Shown in pieces: positions 1 through 5,087 of a stretch of DNA of 5,087 nt (positions are counted from its first letter, which is position 1; the number at the start of each line of letters is the position of its first letter). The stretch comes from Chloroflexota bacterium. Lineage in GTDB: Bacteria; Chloroflexota; Limnocylindria; Limnocylindrales; Limnocylindraceae. The notes beneath the pieces are model-generated. The model ran no database searches, was not told the origin of the DNA, and saw only the letters and a program-made list of their open reading frames with translations. The position numbers and the translations under genes are program-made. Location: NCBI GenBank assembly GCA_947483025.1, contig CANKMK010000057.1, positions 1-5,087 on the forward strand, given 5' to 3'.

Positions 1-23
1 AAGAGTCGAACGAGGTCGAGCAC
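1..23 (-). CDS. Possible start of a further gene after gatB (partial, 7 codons)
   Basis: Immediately after the gatB TAA the minus strand reads GTG and stays open to the window edge, giving Met/Val-Leu-Asp-Leu-Val-Arg-Leu. A GGA in the last gatB codons lies 7 bases before this GTG and could act as a minimal Shine-Dalgarno. The zero-base spacing would fit the tight packing of the rest of the operon. Seven codons are far too few to show that it is a gene or to name a product, and the stretch could equally be an untranslated 3' end. Confidence 0.2.
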
Positions 24-1457
24 TTAGGCGTCCAACAGGGTCTTGAAGACGGCTCCCAGTTGCGCTGCGTCGCCGCGCCCCTTGCTCGCCTTCATCGCCT
101 GGCCAACCAAGAAGCCCATCGCCTGCTGCTTCCCCGCCTTCCAGTCGGCGAGCGCCTGCGGATTCGCGGCGAGCACCTCTGCTGCAAGCGCTTTGAGCGC
201 ACCGTCGTCACTGATCTGCCCAAGGCCGCGCTCAGCGATCGCCGCGCGCACATCAAAGCTGCCACCCAAAAGCTCGGCGAAGAGTTCTTTCCCGGTGGTG
301 CCATTGATCTCCTTACGAGAGACGGCGCCGATCAGCGCGGCGAACTGCACCGGATCTGGCTCAGCGGCCCCCTCGTTTGCTGCCCGGAGATACTCGCCCG
401 TCACCCAGTTGGCGAGCGTCTTCGCATCGATCGTTGCATCGGCGGCACGTGATGCCTCAAAGAGTGCCGCGGCCCGAGGTTCACCAACCAAGACGGCGGC
501 GTCGTATTCAGAGAGCGCGAGCTGCTCCACATAGCGCGCCCGTCGGGCGGAAGGAATCTCGGGGATGCTCGCGACAATGCCCGCGAGCCAGGTTGGCTCA
601 ATGGTGAGCGGTGGTAGATCTGGTTCAGGGAAGTAGCGGTAGTCGTGCGAGTTCTCTTTGGCGCGCATCGTGTAAGTGGTCTCGCTCGACTCATCCCAGC
701 CGCGCGTCTCCTGGGTGATGGATCCACCTGCCTCGAGAATCGCGGCCTGCCGCGCGATCTCAAAGGCGATCGCCTTCTCGACAGAGCGGAAGGAGTTCAT
801 GTTCTTCACCTCGGTGCGCGTGCCGAACGGTGCATCCTCGCTCGGGCGAATCGAGACATTCGCCTCGACGCGCATCTGCCCGTTCTCCATCTCCGCATCG
901 GCGGCCCCGATCGTGCGCAGCAAGAGGCGGAGCTCCTCGGCATAGCGACGGGCCGTCTCTGCATCACGAATATCTGGCTCGGTCACGATCTCGAGGAGTG
1001 CGACGCCGGAGCGGTTGTAATCGATGAGGCTGGAGCGCTTCCCATCACTCCCCTTCTCGTGGCGTAGGCGGGCCGTGTCCTCTTCGAGATGCGCGCGGCG
1101 AATGCGCACGCGGCTCGTTCCGGCGCTCGTGGTTACTTCGATGGTGCCGTGCTCAGCGAGTGGGAAGTCGAGCTGACTGATCTGGTAGCCCTTCGGGAGG
1201 TCTGGATAGAAGTAGTTCTTGCGATCCCAGATCGTGGTGGCCGGCGCAGCGGCTCCGATCGCTGCGCCAACGGCGAGCACCTTCTCGATGGCCGCCTTGT
1301 TCGGCACTGGGAGTGCGCCAGGGAGGCCGAGGCAGGTTGGGCAGGTCTTGCTGTTCGGCAGATCGCCCTCGGCAGGAATTGCGCACGGGCAGAACATCTT
1401 CGTCACCGTGCGGAGCTGCACGTGCACCTCGATGCCGATCACCGCATGCCAGGTCAT
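24..1457 (-). CDS. gatB: Asp-tRNA(Asn)/Glu-tRNA(Gln) amidotransferase subunit B (GatB)
   Basis: GatB is the tRNA-binding kinase/transamidase subunit of GatCAB. It phosphorylates the tRNA-bound Glu or Asp side chain with ATP and replaces the phosphate with ammonia from GatA. The 477 residues are full length. The cradle domain starts with IGIEVHVQL (7-15), whose Glu10 and His12 fit the metal/active-site positions of the family. A Cys cluster follows at Cys23, Cys25, Cys39 and Cys42 (CxC-x13-CxxC), a likely structural zinc site. Next come WDRKNYFYPDLPKGYQ (77-92), HLEEDTAR (123-130), the signature block IDYNRSGVALLEIVTEPD (145-162) and HDYRYFPEPDLPPL (271-284). The C-terminal helical and YqeY-like tail domain, used to recognise the tRNA, ends with GKQQAMGFLVGQAMKASKG (442-460). 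One signature position is Ala153 where Pro is common. The ATG overlaps the aminotransferase stop (ATGA), and the stop is TAA at 24-26. Confidence 0.98.
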   Translation of the reverse strand: MTWHAVIGIEVHVQLRTVTKMFCPCAIPAEGDLPNSKTCPTCLGLPGALPVPNKAAIEKVLAVGAAIGAAAPATTIWDRKNYFYPDLPKGYQISQLDFPLAEHGTIEVTTSAGTSRVRIRRAHLEEDTARLRHEKGSDGKRSSLIDYNRSGVALLEIVTEPDIRDAETARRYAEELRLLLRTIGAADAEMENGQMRVEANVSIRPSEDAPFGTRTEVKNMNSFRSVEKAIAFEIARQAAILEAGGSITQETRGWDESSETTYTMRAKENSHDYRYFPEPDLPPLTIEPTWLAGIVASIPEIPSARRARYVEQLALSEYDAAVLVGEPRAAALFEASRAADATIDAKTLANWVTGEYLRAANEGAAEPDPVQFAALIGAVSRKEINGTTGKELFAELLGGSFDVRAAIAERGLGQISDDGALKALAAEVLAANPQALADWKAGKQQAMGFLVGQAMKASKGRGDAAQLGAVFKTLLDA

Positions 1458-2638
1458 GCTGCTACCCCGCGTGCCTTGGCAACGAATCGGCCGATGCGTA
1501 CCAGTGCCTCACGTAGGTTCTCTTCCGAGGTGGCGTAGCAGATGCGCACATGGCCAACGCCACTCGCACCGAACGAAGATCCCGGAATTACCGCGACGCG
1601 CTCCTCGGTGAGAAGTCGCTCGGCGAACTGCTCGTCAGTGAGCCCCGTTGAGCGAATGTCAGGGAAGGCGTAGAAGGCACCCTGTGGCGCGCCGGTTGGT
1701 AGGTTGAGGGCGGCGAGACCATCGAGCACGATGGTCCGGCGTCGCGCGTAGGCCGCGCGCATCTCTTCAAGGGCAGGCTCGCCATTCGTCAGCGCCTCGA
1801 GCGCTGCATCTTGCGCAATCGTTGGGGCGCTCATGATCGCGTACTGGTGAATCTTGACCAGGCCGGCAACGATCTCCTTCGGTGCACAGAGGAAGCCGAC
1901 GCGCCAGCCAGTCATGGCGTAGGACTTCGAGAAGCCACCGATCAGGATGGTGCGTTCGCGCATTCCTGGATAGGCCGACATGGCGCGGTGCGCCGGTCCC
2001 TCGTAGACGAGTCGGTCATAGATCTCATCGCTGATCACCACCAGGTCTCGTGCCACGGCGATTTTGGCGAGCGCCTCGCGGGTCGGCTCGTCGAGGGTAG
2101 CCCCCGTTGGATTTGCTGGGTAGCCAAGGAAGAGCGCCTTCGCGCCGGCGGCCGCGGCATCTACCGCGTCAGCGTGGAGGCGCCAGTTATCGCTAGCGCT
2201 TGTCGGCACAGGCACCGCGGTGCCGCCCGCAAAGACCACCGCAGGGAGGTAGGCAACGTACGACGGCTCTGGCAGCACGATGCGGTCACCCGCGCCGATA
2301 ACTCCGCGTACGGCGAGGTCGACCGCCTCAGAGGCGCCGATCGTCACGATGATCTCGCTCTCGGGGTCGTAGGAGACGCCTGAGCGCTCCTGGATCTTGG
2401 CGGCAATGGCGCGGCGCAACTCAATGGTTCCGTAGTTGGAGGTGTAGTGCGTGCGCCCTGCGCGGAGGCTCGTCACCGCTGCCTCCACGATGTGTGCCGG
2501 CGTGTCGAAGTCGGGCTCCCCTACTCCGAGGCTGATCACGTCGCTCATGGTTGCGGCGATGTCGAAGAAGCGTCGAATGCCAGAGGGCGGCACCGCGTGG
2601 ACACGATCGGCGAGTGCGCGCTTCGCAAAGTCGCTCAT
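1454..2638 (-). CDS. PLP-dependent class I/II aminotransferase (AspC/PatA-like)
   Basis: This is a fold-type-I aminotransferase of 394 residues, a normal length, and probably a cytoplasmic homodimer that moves an amino group between an amino acid and a 2-oxo acid. Motifs in order are SGIRRFFD (19-26), GVGEPDFDTP (38-47), HYTSNYGTIELR (64-75), GASEAVDLA (101-109) and PEPSYVAY (123-130). PLP-site residues are all present: Asn176 in YPANPTG, Asp204 in SDEIY, Schiff-base Lys238 in GGFSKSYAMTGWRVG and phosphate-binding Arg246. Arg365 (GHVRICYA) fits the Arg that holds the substrate carboxylate. The overall pattern resembles the subgroup with aspartate, alanine and aromatic aminotransferases and Bacillus PatA. 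Substrate preference within that group cannot be assigned from motifs, so no symbol is given. The gene sits between gatA and gatB with 4-base overlaps on both sides, which implies co-expression with the amidotransferase. A link to Asp/Glu supply for that pathway is inference only. Confidence 0.94.
   Translation of the reverse strand: MSDFAKRALADRVHAVPPSGIRRFFDIAATMSDVISLGVGEPDFDTPAHIVEAAVTSLRAGRTHYTSNYGTIELRRAIAAKIQERSGVSYDPESEIIVTIGASEAVDLAVRGVIGAGDRIVLPEPSYVAYLPAVVFAGGTAVPVPTSASDNWRLHADAVDAAAAGAKALFLGYPANPTGATLDEPTREALAKIAVARDLVVISDEIYDRLVYEGPAHRAMSAYPGMRERTILIGGFSKSYAMTGWRVGFLCAPKEIVAGLVKIHQYAIMSAPTIAQDAALEALTNGEPALEEMRAAYARRRTIVLDGLAALNLPTGAPQGAFYAFPDIRSTGLTDEQFAERLLTEERVAVIPGSSFGASGVGHVRICYATSEENLREALVRIGRFVAKARGVAA
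1465..1468 (-). promoter_or_regulatory. Weak Shine-Dalgarno of gatB
   Basis: GGGG on the minus strand lies 7 bases before the gatB ATG at 1455-1457, inside the end of the aminotransferase gene. It can pair with the 16S rRNA tail only with a G-U wobble, so it is weaker than the gatA and aminotransferase sites. gatB may therefore depend more on translational coupling through the ATGA overlap. Confidence 0.45.
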
Positions 2639-4182
2639 GCCGCACCTCCACCGAGCTTCGCGAGGTCATGCGGTGCGACTGCGCGCCATGCTGCAGTTGC
2701 CGTGAGTGCCTCGTAGCCAGCCGAGATGCTGAGAAGTTCGGCCTCTGACCATGGCTTGCCGATCAGCTGCAAGCCCACCGGAAGGTCTTCAGAGAGGCCG
2801 CAGGGAATGCTCACCCCTGGAAGGCCCGCCATGTTCGCTGGCAGGGTGCAGGCATCGGCGAGATACATGGAGACCGGATCGCTCATCTTTGCACCGAACT
2901 TCCAGGCAACCTGCGGGCTGGTTGGCGCCACGATCGCATCGAATCCGGCCGCCCAGATTCGATCAAAGTCGCGCGCGATCAGGGTGCGCACCTTCTGTGC
3001 CTTCACGTAATAGGCGTCGTAGTAGCCCGCAGAGAGCGCGTAGGTGCCGAGCATGATGCGGCGGCGCACCTCTGGGCCAAAGCCGCGACCGCGTGTCTCG
3101 AGATACCCGTTGAGCAGGTCTCCACCGCCGTGCTTCGATGCGCCGTACCGAATCCCGTCGTAGCGGGCGAGGTTTGCCGAGGCCTCCGCAGGCGCAACGA
3201 TGTAGTAGGTCGCAAGCGCGTGCTCGGTCGTTGGGAGGCTCACCTCTTCCACGATTCCACCCGCTGCCTCGAGTGCGGCAACAGCATCGCGTACCGCGCG
3301 TTCAACGCCTGGCTCCATACCCGCAACGAAATACTCCTTCGGCAGGGCGAATCGCTTGCCACGAATGGCAGACGCCGCGGCATCGCCGCTCGGAAGGTTC
3401 AGCAGCGCCGCATCAATGGGACTGCGCGAGCTGGTGGCGTCATGCGCATCGGCACCAGCGATCGCGTGCAGCAGAAGTGCTGCGTCCTGCGCCGTGCGCG
3501 CAAATGGCCCGACCTGATCCAGCGACGAGGCGAAGGCGACGATGCCGTACCGCGAGACGCGACCGTACGTTGGTTTGATTCCGACGATGCCGGTGAGACT
3601 CGCTGGCTGGCGAATAGAGCCGCCCGTGTCGGTACCGATCGAGAGCGGCGCATGGAATGCGGCCACAGCGGCCGAAGAGCCGCCCGAAGATCCGCCTGGT
3701 ACACGGTCAATGCCCCATGGATTCACCGTCTTCTTGTAGGCGGAGAACTCCGTCGATGAGCCCATGGCGAACTCATCCATGTTGGTCTTGCCGAGAATGA
3801 CGGCACCCGCATCTTTCAACCGGGCGGCAATCGTGGCGTCATATGGGCTGACGTATCCCTCAAGAATGCGTGAGCCCGCAGTGGTGGGTGTCCCGGTGAG
3901 GTTGACGAGATCCTTTAGCGCGACGGGGACGCCGAGGAGCGGTGGGAGTGCGTTGAGCGCTTCTGTGCCAGCAGTACGCGCTGCCGCGTAGCGTGCATCG
4001 GCGCGGTCGGCCTCCGCGCGTGCCTCCTCCTGTCGCAGATGCAGCCACGCGCCAAGAACGCCATCCTCGCGCTCGATAGCGGCAAAGAGTTCGTCGGTGA
4101 CGGCACGCGATGTTGCGGTGCCCGACTGGAACGCAGCGCGCAGCTCAGCTGCGGTTGCGCGGCGGAGGCTCTCCCCGCTCAC
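2635..4182 (-). CDS. gatA: Asp-tRNA(Asn)/Glu-tRNA(Gln) amidotransferase subunit A (GatA)
   Basis: GatA is the glutaminase subunit of GatCAB. It hydrolyses glutamine and passes ammonia through a tunnel to GatB, where the misacylated tRNA is amidated. The protein has 515 residues with an amidase-signature fold. The Ser-cisSer-Lys triad is intact: Lys90 (in GVPVALKD), Ser165 (first Ser of PGGSSGGSS) and nucleophile Ser189 (in GTDTGGSIRQPAS). As I recall the Staphylococcus aureus numbering (Lys79/Ser154/Ser178), all three sit at a constant offset of 11, caused by a longer segment before the Lys (about residues 60-82). Other family blocks are GKTNMDEFAMGSSTE (131-145), KPTYGRVSRYG (203-213), APTSP (419-423) and LPVGLQLIGKP (467-477). 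The start is GTG at 4180-4182, supported by an AGGAGG Shine-Dalgarno and the GTGA overlap with gatC. The stop overlaps the aminotransferase start by 4 bases (ATGA). A stand-alone amidase is unlikely given the gatC and gatB neighbours. Confidence 0.98.
   Translation of the reverse strand: MSGESLRRATAAELRAAFQSGTATSRAVTDELFAAIEREDGVLGAWLHLRQEEARAEADRADARYAAARTAGTEALNALPPLLGVPVALKDLVNLTGTPTTAGSRILEGYVSPYDATIAARLKDAGAVILGKTNMDEFAMGSSTEFSAYKKTVNPWGIDRVPGGSSGGSSAAVAAFHAPLSIGTDTGGSIRQPASLTGIVGIKPTYGRVSRYGIVAFASSLDQVGPFARTAQDAALLLHAIAGADAHDATSSRSPIDAALLNLPSGDAAASAIRGKRFALPKEYFVAGMEPGVERAVRDAVAALEAAGGIVEEVSLPTTEHALATYYIVAPAEASANLARYDGIRYGASKHGGGDLLNGYLETRGRGFGPEVRRRIMLGTYALSAGYYDAYYVKAQKVRTLIARDFDRIWAAGFDAIVAPTSPQVAWKFGAKMSDPVSMYLADACTLPANMAGLPGVSIPCGLSEDLPVGLQLIGKPWSEAELLSISAGYEALTATAAWRAVAPHDLAKLGGGAA
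2644..2649 (-). promoter_or_regulatory. Shine-Dalgarno of the aminotransferase gene
   Basis: GGAGGT on the minus strand lies within the final Gly codons of gatA, 5 bases before the ATG at 2636-2638. It fixes the start at the ATGA overlap and shows the gene has its own strong initiation site as well as possible coupling to gatA. Confidence 0.8.
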
Positions 4183-4484
4183 CCGTCGGCCTCCTCAGAG
4201 AGGATCGCCTGCACGCGGACGAAGTCGCCGCTCCGTGCTGGTGCGTTCGCGAGGGCATCATCAACGGGGAGCGATGGCTCAGCAGTGTCCTCGCGCAGCG
4301 GCATCGCCTGAACGATCGTCTGTGCGCTCGGCGGCACGCTCGAGGTATCGACGTCGGCGAGGTGGGCCCACTGCTCAAGGATGAGGTTGAGGTCGCCTTG
4401 AAGCTTCCCTAGCTCGTCGCTGGTGAGCCCGAGGCGGGCAAGTGCTGCGACTCGTTCGACTTCGGCGCGGGTTAGATCGCTCAT
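4179..4484 (-). CDS. gatC: Asp-tRNA(Asn)/Glu-tRNA(Gln) amidotransferase subunit C (GatC)
   Basis: GatC is the small subunit of the GatCAB tRNA-dependent amidotransferase. It wraps around the GatA-GatB interface and stabilises the complex, and it has no catalytic site. The 101-residue length is normal for the family. The N-terminal helical part (residues 1-45) has the typical pattern with VERVAALARLGL and a following LNLILEQ helix. The C-terminal extension has the family hallmark LRED (63-66), PSLP (70-73), ALANAP (77-82), then an aromatic residue (F88) and VQAIL. Many GatC proteins have Pro where this one has Gln92. The ATG at 4482-4484 is preceded by AGGA at 7-base spacing. The gene starts 25 bases after ligA ends. 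Its TGA overlaps the gatA GTG by 4 bases, so the two are likely translationally coupled. Confidence 0.96.
   Translation of the reverse strand: MSDLTRAEVERVAALARLGLTSDELGKLQGDLNLILEQWAHLADVDTSSVPPSAQTIVQAMPLREDTAEPSLPVDDALANAPARSGDFVRVQAILSEEADG
4190..4195 (-). promoter_or_regulatory. Strong Shine-Dalgarno of gatA
   Basis: AGGAGG on the minus strand lies within the last codons of gatC, 7 bases before the GTG at 4180-4182. This is a full-consensus ribosome-binding site at good spacing. It supports the GTG start that overlaps the gatC stop codon. Confidence 0.85.
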
Positions 4485-4501
4485 GCGGGAATCCTACCCG
4501 C
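4485..4501 (-). promoter_or_regulatory. gatC ribosome-binding site inside a small GC hairpin
   Basis: On the minus strand the bases just before the gatC ATG read GCGGG-TAGGATT-CCCGC. This is a perfect 5-bp GC stem with a 7-base loop, and the stem ends directly at the start codon. The only plausible Shine-Dalgarno element, AGGA (7 bases before ATG), lies in the loop. The inverted repeat is read directly from the sequence. Any effect on translation is inference, since such a short stem may be only marginally stable. There is no T-tract, so it is not an intrinsic terminator. Confidence 0.4.
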
Positions 4502-4509
4502 CCGACGCC

Positions 4510-5087
4510 TCAACCCCCCAGGAGTGCGACGAAGCCCGCCTCATCCACGATGGTGATGCCCAACTTCTCGGCGGCCGCCCGTTTGGAGCCCGCCTTCTCC
4601 CCCGCCACGAGCAGCGTCGTCTTTGCGGTCACAGCATCGGCCACCGTACCCCCCGCTGCAGCGATGCGGTCCTGCGCCTCGCGTCGGCTCCAGCCCGTTG
4701 CCGTGAGGGTTCCCGTCACGACCACCACCTGCCCTGCGAGCGGACCACCCGCCACGCTTGGCGTGACGGCAGCGGGTACGGCAACGAGCCCAGCGTCAAA
4801 CAGATCTTCGAGTGATTCGCCCGCCTGACCGGAGGCGAACGCGGAGACGATGCTCTCCGCAACCACCGCCCCAACCCCTGCGATGGCGGTGAACTCCTCG
4901 GCGGTCATTGAGCGGAGTGCGGCGAGTACGGCGCGACCCCACGCTGGCCCACTGGTTGGCGGGACCCGGCGCTGCAACTCCGCTGCAAGATCTTTTGCCG
5001 TCGCTTCACCAACATGGCGAATGCCGAGCGCAACCAGCACGCGCCAAAGCTCGCGGCTTCGTCGCGCCTCGATCATGCCGAGCACGT
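4510..5087 (-). CDS. ligA: NAD+-dependent DNA ligase LigA, C-terminal part (5' end cut by window edge)
   Basis: This is the C-terminal part (about 191 residues) of bacterial NAD+-dependent DNA ligase, which seals nicks during replication and repair. Residue numbers here count from the first full codon in the window. Residues about 14-34 contain a helix-hairpin-helix segment (ALGIRHVGEATAKDLA). Residues 61-80 hold a second one (EEFTAIAGVGAVVAESIV). A BRCT domain runs from about 113 to the end, with VVVTGTL, the LLVAGEKAGSK motif and a terminal DEAGFVALLGG. This is the usual tail order of LigA. The adenylation, OB-fold and zinc-finger parts should lie beyond the right edge. The GTG at 5083-5085 is almost certainly an internal Val, because the frame stays open to the edge and family members extend several hundred residues further. 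Two extra residues appear after TGTL in the BRCT domain. The gene ends 25 bases before gatC and probably shares its transcript. The family call is very secure. Confidence 0.96.
   Translation of the reverse strand, partial: VLGMIEARRSRELWRVLVALGIRHVGEATAKDLAAELQRRVPPTSGPAWGRAVLAALRSMTAEEFTAIAGVGAVVAESIVSAFASGQAGESLEDLFDAGLVAVPAAVTPSVAGGPLAGQVVVVTGTLTATGWSRREAQDRIAAAGGTVADAVTAKTTLLVAGEKAGSKRAAAEKLGITIVDEAGFVALLGG

Noticed and set aside
1089..1538. Plus-strand open frame (149 codons) across the gatB/aminotransferase junction
   Set aside because: It is antisense to the conserved N-terminal part of GatB and the end of the aminotransferase. The composition is typical of a shadow frame and no domain is recognisable.
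1811..2383. Plus-strand open frame (190 codons) opposite the aminotransferase
   Set aside because: It is fully antisense to a well-supported gene, with no recognisable motif and no operon context on the plus strand.
3130..3759. Long plus-strand open frame (209 codons) opposite gatA
   Set aside because: It lies wholly antisense to gatA, which has a full set of catalytic motifs. The translated product is Arg-rich with no family resemblance, as expected for shadow frames in GC-rich DNA.
4485..4501. The ligA-gatC hairpin as an intrinsic terminator
   Set aside because: The stem is only 5 bp and is followed by the gatC start codon rather than a T-run. The downstream genes need read-through transcription or an upstream promoter.
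5083..5085. GTG as the start of a short stand-alone HhH-BRCT protein
   Set aside because: The frame continues open to the window edge, and the residues after this GTG match the middle of LigA, so this is an internal Val codon of a truncated gene.
24..5087. The ligA-gatCAB cluster as a new functional system
   Set aside because: Linkage of ligA with gatC and gatA is a known arrangement in several Gram-positive-type lineages, and each protein is a clear member of a housekeeping family. Only the inserted aminotransferase is less usual.
1..5087. tRNA or rRNA genes, CRISPR arrays, insertion sequences or long repeats
   Set aside because: Coding sequence fills nearly the whole window with gaps of 25 bases or less. 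I found no repeat array, transposase motif or RNA gene signature on either strand.

Overview
The window is a GC-rich bacterial chromosomal segment. All of its coding sequence lies on the minus strand, so it is transcribed from high to low coordinates. In transcription order it holds the 3' part of ligA (NAD+-dependent DNA ligase), then gatC, gatA, a fold-type-I PLP-dependent aminotransferase, and gatB. gatB ends 23 bases before the left edge, where a further reading frame may begin. The ligA-gatC-gatA-gatB linkage and the high GC content suggest a Terrabacteria-type lineage such as Chloroflexota, Actinomycetota or an uncultured relative. This is an inference; no rRNA or lineage marker is present to settle it.

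Layout: ligA (4510-5087, N-terminal part beyond the right edge) ends 25 bases before gatC (4179-4484). From gatC onward every junction is a 4-base stop/start overlap: gatC/gatA is GTGA, gatA/aminotransferase is ATGA, and aminotransferase/gatB is ATGA. This points to one polycistronic mRNA with translational coupling. No intergenic space exceeds 25 bases, and no promoter or intrinsic terminator is visible. The operon promoter must lie upstream of or inside ligA, outside the window. Each gene has a recognisable Shine-Dalgarno sequence, strongest for gatA and the aminotransferase and weakest for gatB. The gatC ribosome-binding site lies in the loop of a small GC hairpin that abuts the start codon.

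Function: GatC, GatA and GatB form the heterotrimeric amidotransferase that converts misacylated Glu-tRNA(Gln) and/or Asp-tRNA(Asn) to Gln-tRNA(Gln) and Asn-tRNA(Asn). All three proteins look complete and keep their key motifs, including the GatA Lys90/Ser165/Ser189 triad, the GatB Cys4 cluster and the GatB tail domain. The aminotransferase has every expected PLP-site residue and is locked into the operon between gatA and gatB. It may supply or recycle aspartate, glutamate or alanine, but its substrate cannot be read from the sequence. The genes themselves belong to known families. The least ordinary point is the aminotransferase inserted in a tightly coupled gatCAB operon, and I see no convincing evidence of a previously undescribed system.
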